A stretch of 64,000 bases of DNA from Annulohypoxylon bovei var. microspora (GCA_022836615.1 MU405261.1:124001-188000), one strand, 5' to 3'. Shown: positions 11,778 through 24,006, numbered from the stretch's first letter. The notes: generated by a model from the sequence alone, not told the origin. Made by a program: numbers and translations.

Positions 11778-13813
11778 CTATCGCTGCACTTGAAGAGGCT
11801 GCTTTGACAACATGACGGTGACGCTTTCGCGAGCGTTGACGGTGGACCAGATACTATCTTTTCCACCTTTTCTCCACTCGTCTCCAGTAGCGTCCTCGCC
11901 CACGCCCCGCATCGACTCTCCCATAATCACGTCCAGATCGCGCTTCTGAGAGCTCAGCCAGTCCCTCACAAACACGGCAGGGTCTTCGCTAAGAGACGAC
12001 AGGAAGGCGTGCTTGGCTTTAGAAACGTGAATGGCCTGAATGATGGTCGCAAGCTGTTCGTCGAGATTCGCTGCCTCTTTCAGCATGTTGGCGTAGCCCG
12101 CGTTACTTAGGAAAGAGAGCATCTTCTCGCGCAACGGGTCGTCCACGGCAACGCGAACATCGTATACGGTAGGCTGCGGATCCTTGTGGAATTCCTCGTC
12201 GAGTCGAATCGTATAAGGAAGCTTGACTGGTGGCAGAGGTTTCAAGTGCGGCGTGATATATTCGTGTAATTTGGGAATCAGACCAGTTTCAATGCCAAAG
12301 GCCTAGTAATCCAGTTAGCCAAATCATACACAAATCTAAAGAACGTATGGCTCACCTTTCTCAAGAGGTCGTCACAGCGGAAGTTTCGCTTCTCTTCATC
12401 CTCTTGCAGACCCATCAGTTTAATGTATTCCCAGATACCCATCACGATTTCCTGGCGTGTAGCTTCCGCTAAGTCGACAATGTCTTCTAAGTCCTGGCTA
12501 ACAGCATATCGCTCGGGCTCTTCGTGTCTGTAGAGGTTGATCGTGATGTTAAGGTTCTCGTCGCCGCTACGCTTAAACGTGAGTTCGTCAAAGTCGGCAG
12601 CGGCAGGGAGACTCGACGAAGGGCCAGTACGTTCTGGTTTCTTCCACTCCACATCCCGATCGACGCCTTTTCGGTTGGTAGGATAGTCCACGCTTAGCGC
12701 CTTGAAAAAGTGAGAGAACCTATGCTTAGGTGCGTTCGCCGCCTTAGGTTTCGGGTCTTCCTCCATACGGTCAGGGTCGTCTGATTTATCTTTGGTATCT
12801 TCACTATCATCATCCTTGTCGAGATCGTCGTCATCATCTAACAGTCGTCCCTCGATCTTCACGTGATAGGTGGGTTCGAGATTGGAGCTGAAGTCGAATG
12901 TGTCGACATTGAGCCCGTTTCCTTGCCAGACTTGATCTTCTGCCGTGTTGGTGATCCAAATTCGAAGCGTCTTCCACCGCTAAGCCACATTTAGTCGACA
13001 ATTCCCAATGCTACTCGAGATAACACGTAAAACCTACCTTAACGCTTCGGTTGACCGAGTCCACAATATCCAGCCGTTTTCGCGTCATAGTTGCATCAAG
13101 TCTTCTCTCGAAATCCCTGAGCTCCCGATACCTCGGCGCCATCTCGCCGACGGTACAATCGTCCAGGTTATCGGGCAGATTCTTGTCGGTTGGCTTGCGA
13201 CTGCGGCGCTTCGCCATCTCAACCTGGATAGCGGCAGCTTGTTGCTGCTGTGCGATTTGCGCCTGAGTCAAGGGCACTTGGTGATGAGGACCGGAAGACA
13301 TCATGGGACCTGGGCGACGAGAAAATTGTTAGAAAAGGTTATATGATGAGAGGGGTGAAACAAGGCCCCTTCAGGGTCCGAGGACGGGAATAAAGAGGAG
13401 GAAAAAGTTGCTAGTGGCAGGTACACGACGTGTATGTATGTATGTATGTAGTAAGTATATATGTTATGTGCATATTGTGGTAGTATGTGCCTGTGTGTGG
13501 TAGGTTGGCAATGGAGGACTTAATGAAGCGGTGGAGCCAAAGGGGGCCATCATAGTGGCCATATAGTGGACGTATGTGGATGCGTGGTAGTGGGGTTTCT
13601 CTGGCGCTGGATCGTCGACAATTAAAATAGAAATAGCACAGGGTAGGGTATGCTGGGTATTTGGATATTTGAGTATGGTGTCGAACAATCAAAAGTAGAT
13701 CGTATGGTCAGCCAAAGTTACATACCAATGCCTCCTCGTCGCTGTCCGGCCGAATGGGGTGTGCGCTGCGCCGGCACCTGCTGCTGCGGGTAAGGACGGT
13801 ATCCAGGTTGCAT
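11778..13813 (-). CDS. SNF12: SWI/SNF (BAF60/SMARCD-type) chromatin remodelling subunit with SWIB domain
   Basis: Orthologue group of yeast Snf12/Rsc6, S. pombe Ssr3 and animal BAF60, a core subunit of SWI/SNF-class remodellers in the nucleus. Exons are 13813-13726, 13309-13038, 12979-12356 and 12302-11778, for 502 residues. The Q- and P-rich N-terminus leads to the family signature PTDKNLPDNLDD followed by YRELRDFERRLDATMTRKRL. Next come RWKTLRIWITN and an Asp/Glu-rich insert (about 175-200). A SWIB domain follows around VSQDLEDIVDLAEATRQEIV to FRCDDLLRKAFG. The C-terminal part is the usual helical region. Intron 1 is 416 nt, long for this genome, and contains a (TGTA)n run. Introns 2 and 3 are 58 and 53 nt. 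SNF12 versus the RSC paralogue Rsc6 cannot be settled from this window. Confidence 0.9.
13431..13450. repeat. (TGTA)5 microsatellite in SNF12 intron 1
   Basis: A perfect tetranucleotide run inside the 416-nt first intron of SNF12. Confidence 0.9.
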
Positions 13814-15232
13814 CTTGATTGATTCGGTGACGAAAACGTCGGGTCTGTCTTGTGTCTTGTGTCCTGTTTTTGTTTTAAATACGATGGTGTCCCTTTTTTT
13901 CGGTTTAATCTTCTGTTTGTGAGACTTGTCCGTAATATGAATATGAATATGGAATAGTAGAAGTTGTAGAACTAACTAGTCTACTAGGCACGGTACTGGT
14001 ACTGCAGCTCCACCGATCAAACGTGCGACGCCAGTTCCGATCGCGATTGGGAATTGGGAATGGGGAATGGGGGAAGTTGGCCCGAGTTATCTGGGTCTAG
14101 GTCGGAGATTTGGATAGTCGTCGAAAAAAAAGCGCGTTTCCGCCTCGTCGCGCTTTAGAATGATTGGGGAATAAATTCCAGTTTTCGAGTTTGACTGGCT
14201 TGGCTAAGATGGCAATTGAAGGAACCTCGCTCGTAAACTCATATCGCGCTTCAATAAGAGTTAGTCGAAGTGGCTGTGGTGGCTAGTGAGATTATGTAAT
14301 ACACTTTCTGCCAGGTGACAAGAACGTGAAAGTTTAAACTTCAATTCACATGCGAAATATACTGATTACATAAGACACATGGCGCATGCATAAAATGTGG
14401 GAGAATTTATGCCATAAATTCGCATAATACTAACCCCCTATTATTATACCTACAGTAACAGAAAGCAAGGAGATATCCAACTTGATACATAGTAGACACG
14501 CATTACAAGCCAATTACAAATCAACTTCCTACAATTCAACTTCATCTTTGATATCTTGCCATTTCAGTGTTATTCAGCTATGTCTCTGTAGACTCCTAGG
14601 GTATTGGGTCCTATTCGGACCACCTAGACTATAATATTCTCGGAGTAATATTTTCTCGAGGAAGCTTTGCCTTCGCAGGTCCAGACCTTCGACACAAAAC
14701 CAACATGAGCAAACCTCAAACCCCCTTCTCGCCCTTAATAGTACCTAAGGTAGGGTTTTACCAACCAACCGGGCTCGAGCATTCTTTATCCTCCTCTCTC
14801 CTCTCCTCTCCTCTCCTCTCCTCTCCTCTCCCCTTCCCCTCCGCCGTCTTAGGGGATGCGAAGGAAATTTTATATTGGAATTGGATATTATATTAGGGAA
14901 TGTGAGGTGTGGGTCATGCGTGGTGTGATCCTTCTAATCCATCTAAAATGAGATGCTGATTGTATGCTTCAGCAGGAGGAGCAGACTGGTGATAAGGAAA
15001 ACTCCCAGAATGCATGTGTTTTTCGTGTCATGATTTGGACCCCCTTTCAAATATCACCAAAAGCTACCAAAGCCTACGCCGCGCTAGAACATGCCGCATA
15101 TGAAAAAAAAAACGAAGCTTAAAAAAGGGAAGCTAGGTAAATCCTAGGTGTGTTTGGTTGTGTCGTGTAATGTTATGTTAGAATGCAGGATATCTAAGAC
15201 TTTCCAAGCCGCGGATAATGAAACTACCACCA
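13814..15232. other. 1.4-kb intergenic region, SNF12 promoter and kinase 3' UTR
   Basis: This lies upstream of SNF12 and downstream of the PDK1-type kinase. It holds a pyrimidine (TCTCC)n microsatellite, listed separately. No gene or tRNA was seen. Confidence 0.55.
14791..14838. repeat. (TCTCC)n polypyrimidine microsatellite
   Basis: About nine near-perfect CTCCT/TCTCC units in a row. All C/T on the plus strand, so it could take up non-B DNA. Confidence 0.9.
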
Positions 15233-17741
15233 CTAGAAAGCTGAGCCTAATCCCTGCTTGGATTGTCGTTTGCTAAATCGATTACGTTTCGTATTCGACG
15301 TATCCTCCAAGCTCGCTTGGCTCTTGCTCAGGTGATTGCGGTGAGCCCTGTCGTTGATGTTGTAACCCTCCGGGCCAAAGGTACTCGCCGGGCTCGACAT
15401 CGATGACGACATTTCTCCAAACGCATTGTCGCTAGTATATGAACGACTGAGGTTAAGCGATACAGCAAAGTCTCTAGCTTGTTGTAAAGTCTCGAGCCAG
15501 TCGTCCGCCGTCGGTCGAGGAGGTTCAAGAGAAGATGGGGGTTTAACATCCTCAAAGGTGTAATGAATACCGGCCTTACATTTGTGAGCATAAACATACC
15601 TTCACAGAATAAGGGAAACTTACCGAATCGACACACCACACTGTCTGCCCTTTCGCATCTATTTGGGTCTTCCACGAACAGTCCGGCGCCAACAGTGAGA
15701 TCTCCAGCTTCGCCTTCTTCTCTTCACCCCCGGCTGGTGCTAAAACGATCCTCCCACTAGACGTAATCATTACTAGCCGTTGCCTTTTCTTCGTCGTGCT
15801 GCCACCAAAGAATCTAGAAAATTTTCGATGTCCCTCGTCGCCTTTACCGTGAGGACTGTTAGGAATCGGCGACGACATAACCATAAGATCGCCAAGCCGT
15901 AATATCCTCTCGTTTGTCCTCGTCAACACAGGTGACCACTCGATATCTAGCTGAGACGGTGGGGGAATATCAGTAATAATCCTCCCTGGCGCCCGAGCCG
16001 GACCGTTCAACCCGTTCCCTGTCGTCGGGGGTCGAGACGAAGATTGTTGGCTACCCGGCGTTCCGTTAAGCTGAATGATCTTGGGCTCCTGAGATGGTGG
16101 CACATATGGACGCAATCGGGGTGCCTTCATCCTCCACAAGCCCTTGCCAAACTGGTGACCATCGAAAAATTCGTGGTTTTTTATATGCTCGATAGTAAGC
16201 CGTCTCGCAGGGTCTAAAACTAGACACCGCTCGACTAAATCCTTCGCTGCCGGGGGGAATCCTGCCGGGAATTCATAATCGAGGTTGACGATTTTTTGGA
16301 AGGTCAAATATTCGGAGCCAGCCTTAAAGGGAGGTCGACCAGCTAGCAATTGGTAGATGATGCAGCCGAAAGCCCACAAATCGCTGGCTTTGCAGGCATT
16401 CTTGTTGGTGAGAAGTTCGGGGCTAACGTATTCGGCTGTGCCCACGAAGGACGCCGCTCGATTATCATCATTCAGATCCTTACCCCTAGAACTAGTTCCT
16501 ATATCTTCGAGCCTAGAAGGAGCCTGTGGCGCTCTCGGGTCGCTTAATAACCGCGCCGTGCCGAAGTCGGTGATCTTGACATGTAGCTGGTCATCTAGAA
16601 GAACATTCTCGGGTTTCAAGTCTCTGTGAATTACTCCACGAGAGTGCATATATTCGATAGAATCCAGAATTTGAGCGCCGAAAAATCTCGCACACTCAAC
16701 GTCAAAGGTACCTGTCTTTTTCAAAACACCTAGAAGCTCGCCACCGTTGCAGAGATCCAACACGTAATAAAGCGAGTTCTCGTCCTGGAAGGTATAATAA
16801 AGTCGTACGATGCCAGGGTGTTCCGTGAGGCGGTTGAGGGTGTCCTTTTCGATGTTGACGTATTTTATTTTCTTCTCCTTGATGATGTGTTTCTTCTCGA
16901 GCACCTTTATCGCGTACTCTTTTAGCGTCTGCCGATCCGTAGCAAAATATACCGTGCTGTATGAACCTTCACCTAAAATCCGACCGAAAGAAAAGTCGCG
17001 AACGCCCTTCTTCACCGGCCTCATAACGGTTTTTCCACTAGCATCCACCTCCTTTCGCATCGATACGGCAGCTCCCCGATCTTTCCACTCTTCGCTGCTC
17101 TGAGACACCGTCATAGCCATATCTGGCACGAGGCCACGAGGTTCGGGGACGATGGGGACGCCGGGAATCGAGGCATATCCGCCGCCCATCCCTTTCGAAC
17201 TCCTCCTAGGAGGTAAAGGACCGCTCCCGGCTACGGCCTGAAGCTGGCGGTTCTGATTATACGATCGTTCGCGATGGCTCGACTCTCGGGAAGGGATACT
17301 TGGCGCATATTCCGAAGGCGCTCTCGATTCAATCTTACCCGGACTATTATACATGGGTGTCCTAGAGGGTTCGGTTCTTAGAATGTGATAGGAGTTCGCA
17401 GCTTGGTCGCGTTCTGCCGCCGTCGTAGCAGTATATAGGGCAGACGTGGGGCGGGAGGAGGTGAGGTTCGCATATTGTAAGGCTCCATTTTGTGCATATG
17501 CAGATATTTGACTTTGGGGGTCGGGTGGTGTGCCAGAGAAGCCCATTGACATATCTGTCGCCTGGGACCTGGCTTGTGTGGTGTGCATGTCGGGGTCAGC
17601 AAGGCGAAGATCGGAGATGGGCTGGCTTGACGTAGGTGCATTAGCGTCTTCGTCAAGGTCTTGAGGACTCGGTTCAGCATCGTCAGGGTTTGCAATGCGT
17701 AGGCCGCCCAAAGCCCTCGAAAGACTAAGATCGTTATTCAT
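15233..17741 (-). CDS. PDK1-type AGC protein kinase (Pkh1/2, Ksg1 group)
   Basis: Phosphoinositide-dependent kinase 1 family. In fungi these kinases phosphorylate the activation loop of AGC kinases such as Ypk and Sch9 and act in sphingolipid and cell-wall signalling (family knowledge). Exons are 17741-15624 and 15574-15233, for 819 residues. The N-terminus (1-245) is disordered and Ser/Pro-rich. The kinase domain spans about 250-526 with LGEGSYSTVYFA, catalytic Lys in EYAIKVLEK (K279), HRDLKPEN (D374), DFG (392-394) and activation segment SFVGTAEYVSPE, whose Ser (about 431) matches the PDK1 autophosphorylation site. A C-terminal PH-like domain includes FFGGSTTKKRQRLVMITSSG. The last intron (15623-15575, 49 nt) uses the less common acceptor AAG with a CTCAC branch site. 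The protein ends SKRQSKQGLGSAF. The start is the first ATG in frame. Confidence 0.93.
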
Positions 17742-19711
17742 GGTCACGACTCAAAACCGGGAACTGAAACGGCAATGGAGAAGTTAACTCTAAGTTAATT
17801 ACTCAAGTGGGAAACAGAAAACGGAGTGTTAGATATCAGGGGGGCGGTGCGGCGGCGGATGAGCGGTGCCCCTGCCGGTTCGTATCGGACGGAGAATAGT
17901 ATTACGAAGTGCTGGTGTCAAAGTATCCACGGCCTGTGGTCGATAGGTCGATAGGTCGATAGTTGAATAGGTTTAGACCATCGATGATCCTCTAATGCAA
18001 GCTGTCCTAAGTCCTCTATCCTGTATCCTGTCCCCCTAAACAATCCGCCTTACCATCCACCGGGGAATAGGTTGTACGGGGTTGGCAGGACCGGTTCGAG
18101 TCTCTAGCAAAACCCGACCGCAGGCGAATGCTAGATGTGGTACCTAGCGTGGCGTTCTCTAGAATGGATACCTCTAATGATAGCATCAGAACACCTGCAT
18201 GTCCAATCCAGGATTAGGTCGGAGAGATTATTCGGATTTGGGTGGGTAGAAGAAAGGACAAAGTAGAGCTGGTAGAGTAAAGCCTTGGAGTAACGTAAAG
18301 TAGTGTAGTCAAAGTAGTGTAGTGTAGTGTAGAGTAGAGTAAAAAAAAAGTGAAATTGGTTTGGTGTCTGTGGTGTCTGCAGTGTCTGTAGCGTCTGTAA
18401 TTACTGCGCGTACATCGTACATCGATTGTTCCGCATGTAATTTTCGACACAGCAGGTTAGCCGTGGGCGGAAAACAACACGACCAGCTAAACAAGAATGA
18501 ATTCCAATGCTTTTCCATGCATTGACATCGACCTGGAAAATGGACATGAACAAATGCAGCATGGGGGCAGGCGGGAAGACAAATGGTACGCCGCGTAGCC
18601 AGATAATGATTTGTTCGATTTGGTCGATTTGGTCGATGCTAATTTCGAAAAGTGGCAGGTCGGGCAAAGCTGCGAGGTTCCAAGGTTCCAAGGCCTAGAA
18701 GCCTATTATCCTGTTAGTCTTCAAGTCTTTAGCGGTCCACTGGAGCTTTTCTTCAGGGGGTCCCGTGCTAAAATACTTTAGTGACCTTAGTGGAGGTATG
18801 GATTATGGATTATGGGTAGATACGTGGTACAATACTGGATAAAAAGATACATCCATTTAACAAACATCGCCTGGCACTTTAGATTCGAATTCAATGTTGA
18901 TAACGAACTCCTAAAACATTCAAGGTTAAATACAGCAAACAGCAAAATACTCCATTAGCAATCAATTAACAAATATGAGCTAAGAAATTTGGTTGAATAA
19001 ATACATACATACACACATACGTACTTACGACTTACGTCCTTACGTCTTACGAGTACCAACTTGACTCGCGTATGTCTTATCTGGCGGCTAGTCCCGATTA
19101 TGCTCCGGTGCTTAGCTACTAAAAGCCGCATCACCAAAATAGCATTTTAAAGCTTCAAATTTAATAAACCGTATTGCCTCTTTTTCTATTCCTAGATTTG
19201 TGTTGCTATTTTTACTATAGATTCAGCCATAAAATACAAACATGAAACCTTAACCATAATATGTCCTCAGTCGATTTACATTTTCGTTTATGATTTTCTC
19301 TATGAAGTAAAACGCCTTGACTTTGCCGTTGCTGTTATGCCTGATCCTATAAGAAAGCGTTTACAATAAGTTCAAGACTACTATGGAAATCATCCAGGCA
19401 ACTGAATAGATAAGGTTGCTTTCAGTATCAGTAGGTATCTACCAAGGTAGGTGCATGTAGAAGTTTAAGGCGGATTGTATATGTATCTCTTCTTAGTTGT
19501 TTCCTTCAGACATTGTAATGAAAGGCAACTGATGTCACAGATAAAATACAAGGTAGTTATATTCCAACAGTCTACCCGATCCGTGGCTTCCAGTCTCACA
19601 TACTATCGGAAATAGCTATTTTAATTGATTAGAATATTCTTCTAATTTGTCTCTAAACACAATCTTCAAAACATTATCAACTTTCGTATACAGTGCCCTT
19701 CAACCGACGAC
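17742..19711. other. 2-kb divergent intergenic region, kinase / unknown gene
   Basis: This holds the promoters of the PDK1-type kinase and the 19.7-kb gene. It contains simple repeats: GATAGGTCGATAGGTCGATAG near 17941, a TGTAG/AGTAG-rich stretch at about 18296-18345, and a run of GTGTCTG units near 18361-18400. Short frames at 18.2-18.7 kb are low-complexity and were not called. Confidence 0.5.
18296..18345. repeat. (AGTGT)n-type simple repeat
   Basis: Imperfect tandem units of AGTGT/AGTAG, followed by an A run. No coding potential. Confidence 0.7.
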
Positions 19712-20868
19712 ATGTTACGTTTATCACCAACCACACTCTCTCTGACCATAACGGAGGTCAAAGATTTTGAAAGACATCTTCGCTTCAAGAAGTATCTTGC
19801 TAAAGAGGATACTTTCGGCCAATTGCCTATTCGTACCAAGAAAGATAGCAACGCTGCTCAAAAGAGCATCGAGTCGGAACGTGGTGATGTGGACCAACCG
19901 AGCTCGGAAGTTGTCTCTAAAGATTCCTCTACAACCGAAGTCAAAGAGAGCCCAAGACTTCTATCGTGCCCCCCTCGACGTCCACCAAAATCTGGTGGTA
20001 CTTCTGCTAAGAGCGGCTCCCTGAGTTTGGCGCAGTCCTCTCCAAGCGGGACCCCAAGCTCGTTAAACACCCCTTCTCACCCTCCGAGTTGGGGAAACTT
20101 ACCAATGACCCTGCCGCCACCGTTCTCGAGTGAGAAGAGAACTGTATCAGATGCCCAGTCTCTACCTTCGGTGCGCCCCTGCTGCTCTTCCAAGATTTCG
20201 ATAGAGCTAACCAAGCTATCTATCTGATAGACCCATCAGAGCATCCAGGCGCAACATCGCCGCGGCGACGTTGGTCAGGAACCTCCAGCAACTCCCCCCA
20301 GACGGTCGTCTCTCCGAGTGGCGCGCACCGAGATTCATTCGAGCTCGCCGGTGAGTTGCGCGAGAAGTCGTGCGAGATGTAACTAACTTCATTGTCCCAG
20401 CCCCTGAGAGGTAGGAGGCGATTTGTCAGTTCGGCGGTTAGGTTCATGGAATCCATGATTCCTTCTCCTAGACGCGGCTCTACGTCGCCATCACCATCAC
20501 CATCACCCCACGTTTCCAGGCCTGACTCTGGATCGTCGGCGCGAGAAGGCGAACTTGGATTCAGAATCTACAACGATACTCTTCCAGCATCATCGCAGCC
20601 GCAGACACCACACAATCTCCCAGAAGCACGTCATCGAAGCCGTCTTTACGGATCATACACTGCACCTCACCCCTGTCCAGCTTTGGCATCCTCATACCGG
20701 TCTAGCGTCGACAGAGGAACGAGAGATATCACCGGCAGTCTATCAGGTCTCGAGACACCCGGGTTCCAAGGCCTCTACGGTGGTCGAGAGAATAGCGAGG
20801 ACTCGGCATTATTCCATGAGGCGTCTAGATTCCGGGGTGAAGGTTTCGGGGAAGAAGAGCAAGGTTAG
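19712..20868 (+). CDS. Conserved-looking fungal protein of unknown function, Ser/Pro-rich
   Basis: Best single model: exons 19712-20143, 20231-20350 and 20401-20868, all joined in phase 0, for 339 residues. Intron 1 (87 nt) has GTATCA, a GCTAAC branch site and TAG; intron 2 (50 nt) has GTGAGT, AACTAAC and CCCAG. The N-terminus (TLSLTITEVKDFERHLRFKK) is predicted helical and charged. The middle is Ser/Pro-rich and probably disordered. Near the C-terminus RRRFVSSAVRFMESMIP and GFRIYNDTLPASSQPQTPHN look like constrained motifs, and the end is acidic. No catalytic domain or membrane segment is seen. Caution: between about 20134 and 20350 another frame is also protein-like (LFQDFDRANQAIYLIDPSEH), so intron 1 may be wrong; see findings. 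Function unknown. Confidence 0.65.
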
Positions 20869-23040
20869 TAATAATGATAAGAATGCGAGGGTATTTCTCG
20901 GAGGGGAATCACGTGTCCTGAGGGTTAGTCGCTTATGAATATTGATGTTCCGGCCAAGACAGACAGCATAATTACACCGAAGAAACAACAACAGGTTTGA
21001 GTATTAGCATACCATCAAACCTTCAATTTTTCATGCAGAGCCTGCCGCATAAGCGCGACCGCAGCCCTCTTTGTCTTATATATTTGACTGACGATCCCCA
21101 AAAGTGATGCCGTTGCGGAATGGATGGATTCATCTTACCACCGCCCCCACTATCTCGTCATTTAACATGTGGATAGGCATAGCGGCATACTGTAGGTACG
21201 CATGAATGCTACAAAGAGATGACGCAAACAGATCACAGCCGGGTTACCTAGATAGCTTGGGGGTTAACCGGATCTAAATAGCATCGTCAATGACGACGGC
21301 TGGACGGGTTGTTATCGGCAAGGAAGAAGATGAGGAGAAGTATGTAGGCGGACATCAAATCCACATCCGCGGCCTCTTCCTTTTCCCATGAGACCATCCG
21401 ATGATCTTCCTCTCTCTATTGGCGGTGTTGATGGTGGGAATGATTGTACGTAGGTATGTATCCACCTAGCCAACTTCCGAATATACCTAGGTACATACAT
21501 ACATAGATGATGGAATCGGTGAATCTGTTTTTCCTAGACTCCCTTGTTAGGTAAAGGCGGATCTTCCGGGACCGCACGAGAATTAGCACGAGTGCGTGAG
21601 GAACAATGCAGCAAATCGCGATCAACATGATTCGACGGGCATAACCGGTGGATAATTCCTCTTGTTAAGAATAAACGAGTCTTAGTTCTTGAATTGGGTA
21701 GATGGGGCTAATTCTCGGCCAATAAGAGTCCGGTTGCTGTGGGAACTTTTTGGCCCCAGATTGCCAAGAAACTAAGCTTGGCCCTAGTGCGCCTAGTGTA
21801 AAGCCGTAGTAGCCTTCAACCAATCGTAAGCAAGAGGGTCCTCTCAGTACCCCTAGTTTATCCATCGCCCTACCCAATGCTCTGCATTCGCCGATCCTCC
21901 TTCCAAGGCTCACCATGATGAGAGTGGTCTGAGCAGCCTTTTGAAAAGAGAGAAAATTGACGTACCTCCTGCAGCTGCACACCAACAAGGATCCACTCTC
22001 ACTAAAGTTACTAAGGTTATGTACGTAATGTATCTCCAAAGCATTTTATGGTGTAGAGGTACTTTTGTTTCTTTGCGACAGCCGACGGAATCGTAATGGT
22101 TTGCGCCGTTGCCCATCACTACCTTCTTTTCTTTGCGCCTCCACGACCCACGGGTCACACTTCACACACGGTCTAGTCTCAGCCCGCCCGGGTCTATCGT
22201 CTCACACCTGTGCAGCTTACCTGCTTACATAGCAAGCAATAGCAGCAGCAATAGCAGCAGCAATAGCAGCAGCAGCAGCAGCAGACAGCCTACATAGTAC
22301 ATACATACGACTTACCCGTTTCCTCGTCTACGTCCCTTCATTGCTACGCTACCTACGCTACCAAACCGTGTAACCGACTCCGTTCCCGTGCTTTCTCTAC
22401 ACTAAAATACATACATAACACAAGCCATCCTTGTCCGACTTGTCTCTCTTCACCCCATCCAGTCCCGTCCCATGCGCGCATGCAAGCTTCTCTACTGCTG
22501 AAGGTTATTTTCTTCCTCTTTCCCTATTTCTTACATGATTCTCCCACCCAACCATAGCTCACCCTCTCTCTCGTCTTCGTCTTCTTCTTCTGCGTCCCAT
22601 CCTCGTCCTTAACCTCTCCCGCAGGAAATATTACATACTAGATCATCTCCATACCGCTTCTTCCTTATCTTGTCACACAAACACATTCTCTCATACATAT
22701 ATCCATCCATCCCTACCTCTTCCTCCCGGCTTTCCTTTGCCCTTAACTGTGCCGGCGGCTACCTACATACCAATTCCTTCAAGCTTTCGACTATCATCAA
22801 GCTACCCATCGTCGAGGTCATATTTTATCTTTTAAAGCCTTACTCACTTCTCCTAGATCAATTGGTCTTCCTTGTTCTTCTCAATCTTTGACCCAGCTGC
22901 CTCACAATCACCATCGACCGTATCCGTTGTTCTACCGGCACGCGACACCATCACACCACGCACGTCGTCGACTTGAAATTTGATTTCTAACCACTTTTAT
23001 TGTGTATCTCACTTGATTATCTAGTGCTAACCGATTCAAA
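20869..23040. other. 2.2-kb leader and promoter region upstream of the 23.0-kb gene
   Basis: No convincing gene. From about 22100 to 23040 the plus strand is pyrimidine-rich with several short upstream frames, a pattern typical of a long 5' UTR of a regulated fungal gene. A CAG/AGC repeat lies at 22231-22287. Confidence 0.5.
22231..22287. repeat. (AGC)n / AATAGCAGC repeat
   Basis: Interrupted AGC trinucleotide run (AATAGCAGCAGC units, then AGC x7) in the probable leader of the next gene. Confidence 0.85.
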
Positions 23041-24006
23041 ATGGGTTCTTTCGAACGTACCTCGTCGCCAGTTCTTACCATGTCTCCGAGTGCCGCTCAC
23101 CAGGGTGCGTTCGGCATGTCCCCATTCTCGCATCAACCTTCTCCCTTCAGCCGGTCCATGGGCTTCGGTGTTCATTCGTCGTGGTCTCAATCTCCCATCA
23201 ATCGGTCTTCGACTGCTGGCCGCAAGCGATCCAGAGACGAGGCAGGCGTCAATCTTGACGTCGAAGAGGCCAAGCTCGAAACAATTGAGCCCGTCAAAGA
23301 GCCAGAAGACGAATGGGTATATGGCCCTGGAATGGTGCTCATCAAGTCACCCTCGTCATATGTCGCCGATGCAGGCAGCCAGTCTGGTACCTGGGTCGAA
23401 GAAAAAGTAGCCTCGAACGAGACCCGCAAGAACGAAGAAGCTCGTGCCATCAACCAACAAGGGCGACCATCCTTAAGAAGCAACAAATCGCAACGGTTAG
23501 ACTTGAACTCCATCGCAATTCCCAAGGGCGAACAACAAATCAATCGTTCCAGCCCAGTTCGTGATGTTGATCCTACCGTATCCGCCTCCGGCCTGTCAGC
23601 AGATGCGAGCACCCAACCTATTATCGACAACTTCACACTTCACCTCGGGATCGGATGGAGCCGTATCAGCACCGACGAACATATCCAAGCAGCAGCTCGC
23701 GGGTGGGCGAAATACATTGAAAATCACTTCCCCGTCACCAACGTTCAAATCCAGCTAGAAAGCAAAGGTCTTCAATCCTACCTTGTTGAGGCTGCGGAAG
23801 GCTTCTTTCTCTTTGCCGAGAATCTACGACAGGGCCAACTCGTCAGCAAGAACCTTAACCAAGCGTTCGCTAACCTGAAGACATCCCCTCCCACCTTCGA
23901 GGGACCCGAAGTTATGTCGGCTGCTGAATCACCTAGGCCAGTCGGGGCTCCATCACCTCAAGCATCTGCGGTCACCCCCCTGGACATCGAAATGGACATG
24001 AGCTAA
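23041..24006 (+). CDS. Fungal protein of unknown function (321 residues)
   Basis: A single-exon frame with a good start context (CAAAATGG). I do not recognise a named family. Residues 1-70 are Ser/Pro/Phe-rich and end in a basic patch (AGRKRSRDEAG) that could be a nuclear signal. The block EDEWVYGPGMVLIKSP (about 96-111) and the C-terminal domain from about 205 (LHLGIGWSRISTDEHIQAAA, WAKYIENHFPVTNVQIQLES, EGFFLFAENLRQGQLVS) look constrained and helical. The last 40 residues are Pro/Ser-rich and acidic. There is no signal peptide, membrane segment or known catalytic motif. The long leader upstream suggests regulated expression. A nuclear or regulatory role is only inference. Confidence 0.85.
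   Translation: MGSFERTSSPVLTMSPSAAHQGAFGMSPFSHQPSPFSRSMGFGVHSSWSQSPINRSSTAGRKRSRDEAGVNLDVEEAKLETIEPVKEPEDEWVYGPGMVLIKSPSSYVADAGSQSGTWVEEKVASNETRKNEEARAINQQGRPSLRSNKSQRLDLNSIAIPKGEQQINRSSPVRDVDPTVSASGLSADASTQPIIDNFTLHLGIGWSRISTDEHIQAAARGWAKYIENHFPVTNVQIQLESKGLQSYLVEAAEGFFLFAENLRQGQLVSKNLNQAFANLKTSPPTFEGPEVMSAAESPRPVGAPSPQASAVTPLDIEMDMS

Noticed and set aside
18060..18115. GGTTCGAGTC resembling a tRNA B box
   Set aside because: The flanking bases do not pair as a T stem and there is no acceptor stem or A box.
22670..22891. 73-residue frame in the leader of the 23.0-kb gene
   Set aside because: Leu/Ser/Tyr-rich translation of a pyrimidine-rich leader; at most an upstream frame.
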